Assembly: GCF_006148925.1 (NCBI RefSeq)
Contig: NZ_VAWB01000001.1
Location: forward strand, 1,702,001-1,766,000
Direction of reading: 5' to 3'
From: Hyunsoonleella aestuarii
GTDB taxonomy: Bacteria; Bacteroidota; Bacteroidia; Flavobacteriales; Flavobacteriaceae
DNA length: 64,000 bases
The position numbers and the translations under genes are program-made. The notes under the pieces were generated by a model, which saw nothing but the letters and a program-made list of their open reading frames with translations, made no database searches and was not told the DNA's origin. Below, piece after piece: positions 19,246-27,465 of this stretch (position 1 is the stretch's first letter; the number at the start of each line of letters is the position of its first letter).

Positions 19246-19716
19246 TTATTCTTTTAAATAATACCAATTTATATTTTCTATGGGCGCTCTTCTACCCATG
19301 TCTCTTGGAGGATAATTTGTAACTAAATAATTGACTATTACCTTTTGATTTTTTCCTAAATCCCATAGGTTTTGGGTTTCTTGCATCCATTTAATAGTTG
19401 CATTCCAGCGTTCAGCATTCATTCTATTTTGAACAAGTAATTTTGATGAATGACAGTTGGTGCAATTATTTACTACGGTCATTAATCCCTCGTTGTTTAT
19501 TAATCCAGTCCTTATATGAATACCATTTTCTATTCTATCTTCATCTTCTTCTAAAGGAATATTAACAATGGTCTTAGATTCTGTACTATGAAAATAACTG
19601 GGGTTAACAGTGTAATATACAATCAATCCACCTGTTATTAAAAACAGACTAAAAAGTACAAATACTAATCGAGTTACTTTATTAATGAGTTTTTTATAAT
19701 CTTCTTCTTTAGGCAT
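19246..19716 (-). CDS. Membrane-anchored monoheme c-type cytochrome (SorB-like)
   Basis: 156 residues. A single N-terminal membrane anchor (LVFVLFSLFLITGGLIVYY, ~17-35) precedes a periplasmic domain with one haem c site, CTNCH. It begins directly after the stop of the molybdopterin oxidoreductase gene (TAA immediately followed by ATG), so the two are translated together. In SorAB sulfite dehydrogenases the small cytochrome takes electrons from the molybdenum subunit, and that role is inferred here from gene order plus the haem motif. The N-terminal anchor should keep the enzyme at the inner membrane facing the periplasm. Confidence 0.87.
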   Translation of the reverse strand: MPKEEDYKKLINKVTRLVFVLFSLFLITGGLIVYYTVNPSYFHSTESKTIVNIPLEEDEDRIENGIHIRTGLINNEGLMTVVNNCTNCHSSKLLVQNRMNAERWNATIKWMQETQNLWDLGKNQKVIVNYLVTNYPPRDMGRRAPIENINWYYLKE

Positions 19717-20937
19717 TTAATTTACTTTTACAGCGATTCTATGACAAGCATTATTTAAGTACCCTTTAGGATTCCATCCCGGTAAAAGCATAGGTTGTGC
19801 TTTATTGTTTGAATCAGTTGCTTTTGCCCATATTTCATAGTATCCTTTTCTAGGAAAGCTAACCAATGCATTAAAGTGTTGCCACGCCAATCTGTTTAAA
19901 GGTTTTTCAATTGCACATAATTTCCAAGTAGATCCAAAATCTATTGAGTATTCCATTTTAGCAACTTCTAATTCTCCCGCCCAAGCATGTCCACGAATAT
20001 TTAAAGAACGCCCTTCTTTTATAGTAGCACCAGATTTCGGATAAGTAATTAATGATTTTACAGGCATAGATTCAATTATACACATGTCTTCATCTTTAAC
20101 TTTCTCTCCTGGGGCAATAGGATTGCAGGGAATTCTATATGCATCACCGGTCATTTTTGTGCCATCATGTACTTGATCTCTTATGCTAATTCTATTCACC
20201 CACTTTCCAGAAACCGAAGCTGGCCAACCCCCAGCGACTAAACGTAAAGGGTATCCATGCACTAAAGGAATATCTTCACCGTTCATTTTAAATGCTAATA
20301 AAGTTTCATCTTGAAACGCTTTTTGCATAGGGAATCCTCTCGAAATAGGTTCTTTAGTTGGGTCTTGACTCAAATGCAAATCTACTCCATGAAAACCTAT
20401 ATAAACAGCATTGTTTTTAATGCCTACATCCTTTAAAACATCTCGTAAACGAATACCTGTCCAGGAAGCGCAGTGCACGGCTCCTAAAGTCCATTGATTA
20501 CCTTTTGCTGTCGGATTGAACTCACTCCGACCATTTCCACCGCATTCAATGGTTAATTGATAAGTGTATTGTTTAAATTTTGTTTTTAACTCCGTTAAAG
20601 TGTATATTTTATTAATCTTGGCCGATTCACCATCAATAGTGAGTGTCCATTTTTTAGCATCAATATTTTCAGGTATTAAACCATTATTTCGAATAAACAT
20701 ACAAGAGTTAGGTGTGATTTTGTCGTCTAGTAAGTGTGCTTGTGCTTCAATATTCCAAGGTTTGTCGTTTAACACAATCATGTCTTTATGTTTGTTAAAC
20801 ATTTTAAAAGGATCAGGCTCTTGTATGGCTAGAGGAATGTAGCCATCCGGTAAATTTGAACCAAAAATAATATCTGCACCAATTAGTGTCGCAAATGAGC
20901 TTAATGTTCCTTTTTTAACAAAATCTCTTCTTTTCAA
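19717..20937 (-). CDS. Sulfite oxidase-family molybdopterin oxidoreductase (SorA-like)
   Basis: 406 residues. It starts with TTG at 20937, giving KRRDFVKKGTLSSFATLIG, a twin-arginine (Tat) export signal; no ATG precedes it in frame nearby. The sulfite oxidase fold is shown by IECGGNGRSEF, whose Cys is the expected Mo ligand, by HCASWTGIRLRDVL and GYPLRLV, and by a C-terminal dimerisation domain (~290-406, with GRSLNIRGHAWAGE). It should oxidise sulfite to sulfate in the periplasm and pass electrons to the cytochrome encoded next. SoxC-like or other sulfite-oxidase-family substrates are possible. Palindromic operators lie upstream. Confidence 0.9.
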   Translation of the reverse strand: MKRRDFVKKGTLSSFATLIGADIIFGSNLPDGYIPLAIQEPDPFKMFNKHKDMIVLNDKPWNIEAQAHLLDDKITPNSCMFIRNNGLIPENIDAKKWTLTIDGESAKINKIYTLTELKTKFKQYTYQLTIECGGNGRSEFNPTAKGNQWTLGAVHCASWTGIRLRDVLKDVGIKNNAVYIGFHGVDLHLSQDPTKEPISRGFPMQKAFQDETLLAFKMNGEDIPLVHGYPLRLVAGGWPASVSGKWVNRISIRDQVHDGTKMTGDAYRIPCNPIAPGEKVKDEDMCIIESMPVKSLITYPKSGATIKEGRSLNIRGHAWAGELEVAKMEYSIDFGSTWKLCAIEKPLNRLAWQHFNALVSFPRKGYYEIWAKATDSNNKAQPMLLPGWNPKGYLNNACHRIAVKVN

Positions 20938-21001
20938 AATGATTAAATTATAGGTTCTTAAAAGAAAATCTCTCTAAATTACAATTTCTAAAACTTTCCC
21001 T

Positions 21002-21019
21002 TTGTTACTTATGTTACAA
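21002..21019. promoter_or_regulatory. Operator-like palindrome, copy 1 (sorA side)
   Basis: TTGTTACTTATGTTACAA: 7-bp arms with one mismatch around a TTAT spacer. It differs from copy 2 (21194-21211) at a single base. The arm length and 4-bp spacer match the geometry of Crp/Fnr-family sites. It lies 65 bases upstream of the sorA start, where an activator could bind. Confidence 0.65.
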
Positions 21020-21069
21020 TAACTACGTGGCATATTAAAGAATCTAATTAATAATATAATATTACATGA

Positions 21070-21088
21070 ATTGTCTAGTTCGGACAAT
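21070..21088. promoter_or_regulatory. Inverted repeat in the divergent sor intergenic region
   Basis: ATTGTC and GACAAT are perfect 6-bp arms separated by 7 bases, between the two TTGTnAC palindromes. Possible extra regulator site; weaker evidence than the flanking pair. Confidence 0.35.
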
Positions 21089-21193
21089 GATATTAGTCAG
21101 CTTAATTAATTGTATTGAAATTGACGGATATCAGTTTAGTATATTATTAAAAACAATACTTTGGTATCATAATTTTTAATACAAATTTTCATT

Positions 21194-21211
21194 TTGTAAC
21201 TTATGTTACAA
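21194..21211. promoter_or_regulatory. Operator-like palindrome, copy 2 (membrane protein side)
   Basis: TTGTAACTTATGTTACAA is a perfect palindrome: 7-bp arms and a TTAT spacer. It is nearly identical to the copy at 21002-21019, 192 bases away centre to centre. It overlaps an upstream ATG at 21203, which supports the ATG at 21263 as the real start of the membrane protein. Confidence 0.68.
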
Positions 21212-21262
21212 GAAAACATTTATAGTATTAGTAATTTTCAAGACGACTACAAATTATACATT

Positions 21263-21943
21263 ATGAAAAAAGATTTTGAAACAAAATTTACAGGTTGGGC
21301 CTTTATAGTTGCTACGGTATTATTATGGGGAGGTTGGGTGCTTTCACCGCATCATATAGGTGAATATATTGTGGCATCAGATTTTAGTGCTATTAGCGAA
21401 GATTTATGGTATTGGATTTGGATGTATCGCTTTCATATATTTGGATGGGTAACCATGGCGATTTCCATGTTTGCATTGGTGTCTATCACAGCAAGAAAAC
21501 CTTATCGCGTGTTAATGCTTCCTGGTGCAGGTATGGTTATTGTAGGAACTTTTACTATTGCTATTGCGGCTGCGTATTTTTATAACTACGGCGCTTGGGG
21601 TGTTGGACAAACGGCTGGCAAATCTCCAGATGAAATTCAGGAGTTTATGGATAGCATTCTATTTACCAATCAATATGTAACCTGTTTTGTACGTTTTGGT
21701 CGAATTTTTTCAGGTGTAGGTTTAGTTTTATTAGGATATGGATTTATAAAATGGAACATTGTAGGTAAATGGTTGGGCTGGTTTACACTTTTGTTAGGAT
21801 TTGTGGCAATGGGAATTATTCTGTCTATACCAGATAACTTTGAAGTTTATAAACCAGTATTCCATGTAAAAACACTTTGGTTATTAGCTATGGGTATTTC
21901 GTTGCTACTAAATGGTGTTAATATTCCAGAAAGGGATTCTTGA
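21263..21943 (+). CDS. Six-span membrane protein of unknown function
   Basis: 226 residues from the ATG at 21263 (KKDFETKFTGWAFIVATVLLWGGWVLSPHHIG). A longer frame reaches an ATG at 21203, but that codon sits inside a perfect palindromic operator and would add a hydrophilic tail before the first span, so I prefer 21263. About six hydrophobic spans are visible and a conserved-looking SPHH after the first could bind a metal or haem, as could His in YRFHIFG; this is speculation. I do not recognise the family. Divergent from the sulfite dehydrogenase operon and sharing its operator motif, it may be co-regulated with it. Confidence 0.75.
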   Translation: MKKDFETKFTGWAFIVATVLLWGGWVLSPHHIGEYIVASDFSAISEDLWYWIWMYRFHIFGWVTMAISMFALVSITARKPYRVLMLPGAGMVIVGTFTIAIAAAYFYNYGAWGVGQTAGKSPDEIQEFMDSILFTNQYVTCFVRFGRIFSGVGLVLLGYGFIKWNIVGKWLGWFTLLLGFVAMGIILSIPDNFEVYKPVFHVKTLWLLAMGISLLLNGVNIPERDS

Positions 21944-22015
21944 ATTTAGCATAAATTATTAGACTAGGTATAGTGAGTTTGATATTGTGTTAAGTAATAC
22001 GTTGAATATTAAGAG

Positions 22016-22627
22016 TTAATTTTTTTCTAACTCCATATTTCGATTCAATTGGTCAATATACTCTAATACATCGTCTCTGCCAATATCCTTAGAAGAGGAA
22101 GTAATAAAGTAATTTGGCATTTCTTCCCATGTTTCTAATAAAATGGTTTTATAGTCCTGGACATAGTTAACTATAGCCTTAGGTTTCAACTTATCAGCTT
22201 TAGTAAATATGATAGAAAATGGAAGCCCATTTTCTCCTAGCCATTGCATAAATTCTAAGTCAATGGGTTGTGGTTTATGGCGTATATCAACTAATACAAA
22301 TGCTGTCACTAGCTGTTCCCTTAAAGCGAAATATTGTGTAATAAACTTTTGGAATACCTTTTTAGCACTTTTAGAAACCCTAGCGTAACCATAACCGGGT
22401 AAATCTACCAAATGCCAATTTTTGTTAATTAAAAAATGATTAATTAGTTGCGTTTTTCCTGGTCTTCCCGAGGTCTTTGCTAAACTTTTTCGGCTAGTTA
22501 GCATGTTTATAAGAGAGGATTTACCAACATTACTTCTACCAATAAAGGCGTATTCTGGTAATCGGCTTTTTGGACATTTATCAACATCGGAATTGCTTAC
22601 TACAAATTCAGCAGATTTAATTTTCAT
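22016..22627 (-). CDS. engB: Ribosome biogenesis GTPase EngB (YihA/YsxC)
   Basis: 203 residues, full length for EngB. The G1 P-loop is GRSNVGKSS, G3 is DLPGYGYA and G4 is TKADK; G2 lies around GRPGKTQ. EngB is a cytoplasmic GTPase needed for large ribosomal subunit assembly. It follows an alpha/beta hydrolase gene on the same strand with a 71-base gap and may share its transcript. Nothing unusual is seen in the protein. Confidence 0.95.
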   Translation of the reverse strand: MKIKSAEFVVSNSDVDKCPKSRLPEYAFIGRSNVGKSSLINMLTSRKSLAKTSGRPGKTQLINHFLINKNWHLVDLPGYGYARVSKSAKKVFQKFITQYFALREQLVTAFVLVDIRHKPQPIDLEFMQWLGENGLPFSIIFTKADKLKPKAIVNYVQDYKTILLETWEEMPNYFITSSSKDIGRDDVLEYIDQLNRNMELEKN

Positions 22628-22698
22628 GTTTCTTTGTTCTCTTAATAGGTGAGAATGTATATTTCGTTAAAAATTTCTGAATTTTATTAAGCTCTAGC

Positions 22699-23463
22699 TT
22701 AAAGTTCTCGTTTTTGTAACCAAGCATTCATAATTTGGTTGAACTCATCGGGATGTTCCATCATAGCGGCATGCCCACATTTATCAATCCAAAATAGGTC
22801 AGAATTTGGAAGCAATTCATTGAACTCTTTGGCGACCTCAGGTGGAGTAACATTATCATTTTTACCCCAAATAATACAAGTTGGTGTTTGCATTTTAGGT
22901 AAATCCTTAGCCATATTATGGCGAATTGCACTTTTGGCAATGGCAAGGGTTTTTACAAGTTTGTTTCTATCGTTTACAGTTTCGTAAACTTCATCTACGA
23001 TTTCTTTGGTTGCTACAGCAGGGTCGTAAAAGACGTCTTGAGCTTTTTTCTTGATAACTTCGTAGTCACTTCGTTTTGTATAGCCACCTCCCATAGCACT
23101 TTCATATAAGCCAGAGCTTCCTGTGATTATAAGTGCTTTTACGTTTTTGGGATACAATTTGGTGTGGTATAAACCTATATGGCCTCCTAAAGAGTTTCCA
23201 AGTAATATCACTTCTTTAAAACCTTTAAATGCTATGAAATCATTAAGGTATTTAGCAAAGCTTTTAACGTTCGTTTTTAATAACGACATGGTATAAATAG
23301 GTAATTCAGGAATTAAAATCTTATAACCTTGCGAGCTGAAAAAATTTGTAACAGAGTCAAAATTACTAAGACCACCCATAAGACCATGGAGAACAATTAT
23401 AGGCGTGCCTTCTCCAACTTCGATATAACGGTAATTTTTTTCTTCTTTTAAGCGATGCGTCAT
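22699..23463 (-). CDS. Alpha/beta-fold hydrolase
   Basis: 254 residues. The oxyanion-hole strand is IIVLHGLMGG, the nucleophile elbow is LLGNSLGGH (Ser), the acid is probably in WGKNDNVTPP and the catalytic His is in CGHAAMMEHP. These features define a complete soluble alpha/beta hydrolase of the small esterase/lactonase type without a signal peptide. The substrate is unknown. An exact TAnnTTTG element (TATATTTG on the minus strand) lies 26 bases before the ATG, so this gene probably leads the transcript into engB. Confidence 0.9.
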   Translation of the reverse strand: MTHRLKEEKNYRYIEVGEGTPIIVLHGLMGGLSNFDSVTNFFSSQGYKILIPELPIYTMSLLKTNVKSFAKYLNDFIAFKGFKEVILLGNSLGGHIGLYHTKLYPKNVKALIITGSSGLYESAMGGGYTKRSDYEVIKKKAQDVFYDPAVATKEIVDEVYETVNDRNKLVKTLAIAKSAIRHNMAKDLPKMQTPTCIIWGKNDNVTPPEVAKEFNELLPNSDLFWIDKCGHAAMMEHPDEFNQIMNAWLQKREL

Positions 23464-23489
23464 TAATCAGTTAGTCATTTGGTTAAAAA

Positions 23490-23497
23490 CAAATATA
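23490..23497 (-). promoter_or_regulatory. Putative -7 promoter element of the hydrolase gene
   Basis: The minus strand reads TATATTTG, matching TAnnTTTG, 26 bases upstream of the hydrolase ATG. Confidence 0.5.
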
Positions 23498-23680
23498 GTT
23501 ATTTCATTCAAATTTCAGGTAAATAAATGATTCAAGCAGATAATAGCGCAAATGTAAGATGTTAACAATCGTTAATCTTTATTGATGTTATTTTTTAAGT
23601 GACTGGTAATAAGAGAGTAATGTTTATTGGAATCATAATAATCGTCGATAAAAGACATTTAAACGAAAAATTATTAACAA

Positions 23681-23710
23681 AGTGGTATAAAGTGGTAAAA
23701 TGTGGTAAAA
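23681..23710 (+). promoter_or_regulatory. MraZ-box: three 10-bp direct repeats upstream of mraZ
   Basis: Three contiguous decamers, AGTGGTATAA, AGTGGTAAAA and TGTGGTAAAA. The shared core TGGTA recurs every 10 bp, with 5-base spacers, the geometry described for MraZ binding to TGGGN repeats upstream of its own operon. The repeats end 7 bases before a TATATTTG promoter element, so bound MraZ would cover the -33 region and repress the division cluster. Confidence 0.85.
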
Positions 23711-23717
23711 TTTTCGA

Positions 23718-23725
23718 TATATTTG
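23718..23725 (+). promoter_or_regulatory. Putative -7 promoter element of the mraZ-ftsZ cluster
   Basis: TATATTTG matches the Bacteroidota TAnnTTTG element. It lies 32 bases before the mraZ TTG start and directly downstream of the three MraZ-box repeats. Confidence 0.6.
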
Positions 23726-23757
23726 AAACTTAAACACCAAAACGCCAACCAAACTAA

Positions 23758-24225
23758 TTGGATTCATTAATAGGAACATACGAATGTAAAGTCGATGCAA
23801 AAGGGCGATTAATGATGCCTGCTGCATTGAAAAAACAAATGTCATCCATTTTGCAAGATGGCTTTGTTTTGCGTCGTTCTGTATTTCAAAAATGCTTAGA
23901 GCTTTACCCTATTAAAGAATGGCAGGTACTTATGCAAAAAGTGAATAAGCTTAATAAGTTTAAGAAAAAGAATAATGATTTTATTCGCCGCTTTACCGCT
24001 GGTGTTAAAATGGTAGAGGCAGATGTAAATGGTCGATTATTAATTCCAAAAGACTTAACGGTGTTTGCAAATATTTCGAAAAACATTGTTGTGGCCTCTG
24101 CAATCAATATTGTGGAGATATGGGATAAAGATTTATACGAACAAGCAATAAATGATGCAGCTTTAGATTTTGCAGATTTAGCCGAAGAAGTTATGGGACA
24201 AGATGATGATTATGGAATATCATAA
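23758..24225 (+). CDS. mraZ: Transcriptional regulator MraZ
   Basis: 155 residues. The start is a TTG: an in-frame TAA stands immediately before it, and the protein then begins DSLIGTYECKVDAKGRLMMP, where MraZ normally starts. Two AbrB-like SpoVT repeats are visible, with the DxKGR motif at DAKGRLMMP and again as VNGRLLIPKDL. MraZ binds repeated TGG boxes and controls the division and cell-wall cluster, including its own gene; a matching three-repeat box lies at 23681-23710. First gene of the cluster; its 3' end overlaps the start of rsmH. Confidence 0.95.
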   Translation: MDSLIGTYECKVDAKGRLMMPAALKKQMSSILQDGFVLRRSVFQKCLELYPIKEWQVLMQKVNKLNKFKKKNNDFIRRFTAGVKMVEADVNGRLLIPKDLTVFANISKNIVVASAINIVEIWDKDLYEQAINDAALDFADLAEEVMGQDDDYGIS

Positions 24226-25108
24226 CCCTGTTTTGCTAATGGAAACCGTTGATGGGTTAAATATTAAACCCGATGGTATTTATGTGGATGTGACTTTTGG
24301 AGGTGGTGGTCATAGTAAAGAAATACTAAAAAGGCTTGGAGCTGATGGAAAGTTATTTGCGTTCGATCAGGATTTAGATGCTCTTGAAAACGCTATAGAT
24401 GACCAACGTTTCACTCTGATTAATGAGAATTTTAGGTACGTAAAACGGTTTTTAAGGTTTCATGGAGTGAAACAAGTTGATGGCGTATTGGCAGATTTCG
24501 GAGTTTCGTCACATCAATTTGATGTTGCTGAACGTGGATTTTCAACCCGTTTTGATGCGAATTTAGATATGCGAATGAATCAACAAAATGAGTTGTCGGC
24601 ATTGAAAGTGGTTAATGAGTATAGTGAAGAGCAATTGAAAAATGTTCTTTATCAATATGGAGAATTACGTGCAGCTCCTGCCATGGCAAGATTAATTGTT
24701 GAGTACAGAGAAAATGAGCCAATAGTTACGAGTAAACAGCTAAAAGAGGTTCTAAAAAAGTTTTTACCTCCAAGGCATGAGAATAAAGTTTTGGCTCAAA
24801 TTTATCAAGCAATAAGAATAGAAGTGAATCAAGAAATTGAGGCTTTAAAAGAATTTTTATTGCAGACACCAGAAATTTTGACTGAAGGGGGAAGATTAAG
24901 TTTTATCTCTTACCACTCATTAGAGGATAGGCTAGTTAAGCGATTTATTCGTAACGGAATGTTTGAAGGAGAGCCAGAGCGCGATGTATTTGGAAATTTT
25001 GAAGTGCCACTTAAAAAAGTAAACGGACTTATAGTTCCTACTATGGAAGAGATAAAAATAAACAACAGAGCTAGAAGTGCTAAGCTGCGCATTGCTGAAA
25101 AAATCTAA
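24212..25108 (+). CDS. rsmH: 16S rRNA (cytosine(1402)-N(4))-methyltransferase RsmH (MraW)
   Basis: 298 residues from the third possible ATG at 24212, which gives the standard start MEYHNPVLLMETVDGL; two ATGs just upstream would add only three residues. SAM-binding motifs include DVTFGGGGHSKEIL and FAFDQD, followed by DFGVSSHQFD and RGFSTRFDANLDMRM, and the C-terminal SYHSLEDRLVKRF. It methylates N4 of C1402 in the 16S rRNA decoding centre. Overlaps the mraZ end, and is followed after 8 bases by ftsL. Confidence 0.96.
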   Translation: MEYHNPVLLMETVDGLNIKPDGIYVDVTFGGGGHSKEILKRLGADGKLFAFDQDLDALENAIDDQRFTLINENFRYVKRFLRFHGVKQVDGVLADFGVSSHQFDVAERGFSTRFDANLDMRMNQQNELSALKVVNEYSEEQLKNVLYQYGELRAAPAMARLIVEYRENEPIVTSKQLKEVLKKFLPPRHENKVLAQIYQAIRIEVNQEIEALKEFLLQTPEILTEGGRLSFISYHSLEDRLVKRFIRNGMFEGEPERDVFGNFEVPLKKVNGLIVPTMEEIKINNRARSAKLRIAEKI

Positions 25109-25116
25109 AGCATAAA

Positions 25117-25434
25117 TTGAAAAAAAGAATTCAGAAAATATTAAAAGGAACATTTCTAGTTAGCGATGACTCTTTTAAGAATTGGAGGTTCATCATTTTT
25201 ATTTCAGGTTTAGCTATCGTGATGATTGCTAGCTCTCATAGTGCTGATAAAAAAGTTTATGAAATAGCACGATTAAATAATGAGGTTAAGGAGTTGCGAT
25301 CTAATTTTTTAGATGGACGATCCAGGTTAATGCGACTTAAAATGGAATCGGCAGTTAATACAAAAATGAAAGAGAAAGGATTGGCACCTTCTGTAATTCC
25401 GCCAAAAAAAATTAAAGTTAAATCTCAAAATTAA
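25117..25434 (+). CDS. ftsL: FtsL-like cell division protein
   Basis: 105 residues, starting with TTG. A cytoplasmic N-terminus of ~25 residues is followed by one membrane span (RFIIFISGLAIVMIASSHS) and a periplasmic coiled-coil-like segment (EIARLNNEVKELRSNFLDGRSRLMRL). Position between rsmH and the division PBP, plus this bitopic architecture, identifies FtsL, which with FtsB and FtsQ activates septal wall synthesis. Sequence conservation in this family is poor, so the assignment leans on context. Confidence 0.85.
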   Translation: MKKRIQKILKGTFLVSDDSFKNWRFIIFISGLAIVMIASSHSADKKVYEIARLNNEVKELRSNFLDGRSRLMRLKMESAVNTKMKEKGLAPSVIPPKKIKVKSQN

Positions 25435-25443
25435 AATAGAAGC

Positions 25444-27465
25444 TTGGCAGTAAAGGAGAAAAGCATATTAAACCGTTTGTATTTTATTTCAGGATGTATG
25501 TTCGTCTTCGGAATTGCTGTGGTGTTTAAGCTTGTGAGTATTCAGTTTTTGCAAGGAGATAAATATAAAAGTCTGGTTGGAAAGCGATCAATAAAGAATG
25601 TAACAATACCCGCAAATAGAGGTAATGTTTATGCAGATGATGGTAGCTTATTAGCGACCTCAATTCCTAAATATAATATTGCTATTGATGCGGTTGTTTC
25701 TTCTTCAAAATTATTCGAAGAAAACATAAAGGCATTGTCTGATTCACTTTCCAGATATTCAGGTAAATCATCAAGTTATTATCAGCGGGCCATCAGAAGA
25801 GCACGTGCAAACAAAAATCAATATTATTTATTGGCAAAAAACATTGGGTATTCTGATTATGTGAGATTAAGAAGTTTTCCGCTTTTAAATAAAGGAGCTA
25901 TTCCTGGAGGTTTGATAGTTGAGCAAAATACAAAACGAGAATTTCCAATGGGAAGTATTGCACGACGAACGATTGGTTACGAGCGTATTGATGAGAAAGG
26001 CAATGTAACCCGACCTGGTATTGATGGTGCTTTTGGGGTAAAATATTTAAGAGGTACAGATGGAAAACGTTGGAAGCAAAAAATAGGCAAAAACAAATGG
26101 AAACCTCTTACCGATTATAATCAGGTTGAGCCAAAAGATGGTTATGATGTTTACACAACCATTGACGTTAATATTCAGGACATAGCTCATCATGCTCTTT
26201 TGGAGCAGTTGGATAAATATAAAGCAGATCACGGATGCGTGATCGTTATGGAAACCAAAACAGGCGAAGTAAAAGCGATTTCCAATTTAGGAAGAAGTTC
26301 TAAAGGAGTGTATTATGAACGATTGAATTATGCTGTTGGAGAAAGTCATGAACCGGGATCGACCTTTAAGCTTATGGCCTTAGCAGCAGCCTTTGAAGAT
26401 AAGTTAGTTGATACCAGCGATGTTGTTGATACAGAAAAAGGGATTTTGTCTTTCTATGGAAAAAAAGTGAGAGATTCAAAGCATGGTGGCTACGGAAAAA
26501 TAACTGTTTCTAAAGCTTTTGAGGTGTCATCGAATACTGGGGTTGTAAAAGCCATAGATCAGGCTTATAAAGAAAAACCAAGCAAGTTTATTGATCGCCT
26601 TAGTGCCATGAATATTAAGCATGGCGATTCTTTGGGGATTCCAATTATAGGTGAAGCAAAGTCTATAGTGCCAGATCCAAGAGTTAAGAATGGAAGATGG
26701 AGTGGTATTGCTTTACAATGGATGGCTTATGGTTATGGTGTTTCATTCACACCATTACAAACATTAACATTCTATAATGCTATCGCTAATAACGGTGAAA
26801 TGGTAAAGCCTCAATTTTTGAAGGAGGTTAAAGAATTCGATAAAGTTATCGTGCCATTTGAAAAAGAAGTTATTAATAGACAAGTCTGTTCTAAAGAAAC
26901 CATTGGAAAACTTCAAAAGCTTTTAAAGAATGTTGTTGAAAAGAAGCATGGAACAGGAAACGGATTGTATTCAGAAAATTTTTCAATGGCAGGTAAAACA
27001 GGAACTTGTCAGAAAGATTATCGTGATAAAGATAAGCTCAACTATATCTCTTCGTTTGCAGGATATTTTCCTGCTGATAATCCAAAATACTCTTGTATTG
27101 TAGTTATTCACGAACCTGATAAAAGCGTAGGTTATTATGGAGCTGATGTTTCAGGTCCCGTATTTAAAAGAATAGCTCAAAAAATATTTACAGATACACC
27201 AATTATTGATGAAGTAGAAACTTTAGAGGTGAAAAACGCTAAAGCTGAATCGCAATTTGAAGCGTACTACAAATTAGCCCAAAACCACAAAACAATTATG
27301 CCTAATGTGGTTGGTTTGCCTGCTATGGATGCTATCGCATTATTAGAAAATATGCAAGTTGATGTTAAGATTGAACTTTTGGGAGCTGGTATTGTGAAAA
27401 AGCAATCTGTAAGAGAAAAAGTAAAGTTAAATAGTAATCAAACTATTGTTTTAAACGCTTCGTGA
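25444..27465 (+). CDS. ftsI: Division-specific penicillin-binding protein (FtsI/PBP3) with PASTA domain
   Basis: 673 residues with a TTG start (next codons GCA GTA AAG). One N-terminal membrane span (~14-32) and a dimerisation domain (~60-230) precede the transpeptidase domain. Active-site motifs: Ser306-Thr-Phe-Lys309 (SxxK), Ser362-Ser-Asn364 (SxN) and Lys518-Thr-Gly520 (KTG). The last ~60 residues (MPNVVGLPAMDAIALLENM onward) form a single PASTA domain. It crosslinks septal peptidoglycan in the periplasm with FtsW. The murE start overlaps its stop as GTGA. Confidence 0.96.
   Translation: MAVKEKSILNRLYFISGCMFVFGIAVVFKLVSIQFLQGDKYKSLVGKRSIKNVTIPANRGNVYADDGSLLATSIPKYNIAIDAVVSSSKLFEENIKALSDSLSRYSGKSSSYYQRAIRRARANKNQYYLLAKNIGYSDYVRLRSFPLLNKGAIPGGLIVEQNTKREFPMGSIARRTIGYERIDEKGNVTRPGIDGAFGVKYLRGTDGKRWKQKIGKNKWKPLTDYNQVEPKDGYDVYTTIDVNIQDIAHHALLEQLDKYKADHGCVIVMETKTGEVKAISNLGRSSKGVYYERLNYAVGESHEPGSTFKLMALAAAFEDKLVDTSDVVDTEKGILSFYGKKVRDSKHGGYGKITVSKAFEVSSNTGVVKAIDQAYKEKPSKFIDRLSAMNIKHGDSLGIPIIGEAKSIVPDPRVKNGRWSGIALQWMAYGYGVSFTPLQTLTFYNAIANNGEMVKPQFLKEVKEFDKVIVPFEKEVINRQVCSKETIGKLQKLLKNVVEKKHGTGNGLYSENFSMAGKTGTCQKDYRDKDKLNYISSFAGYFPADNPKYSCIVVIHEPDKSVGYYGADVSGPVFKRIAQKIFTDTPIIDEVETLEVKNAKAESQFEAYYKLAQNHKTIMPNVVGLPAMDAIALLENMQVDVKIELLGAGIVKKQSVREKVKLNSNQTIVLNAS

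Noticed and set aside
21203-21262. Upstream ATG and 20 extra residues for the membrane protein
   Set aside because: The ATG lies within a perfect palindrome that is repeated on the other side of the gap, and the added residues are not typical of the family's start; 21263 is preferred.
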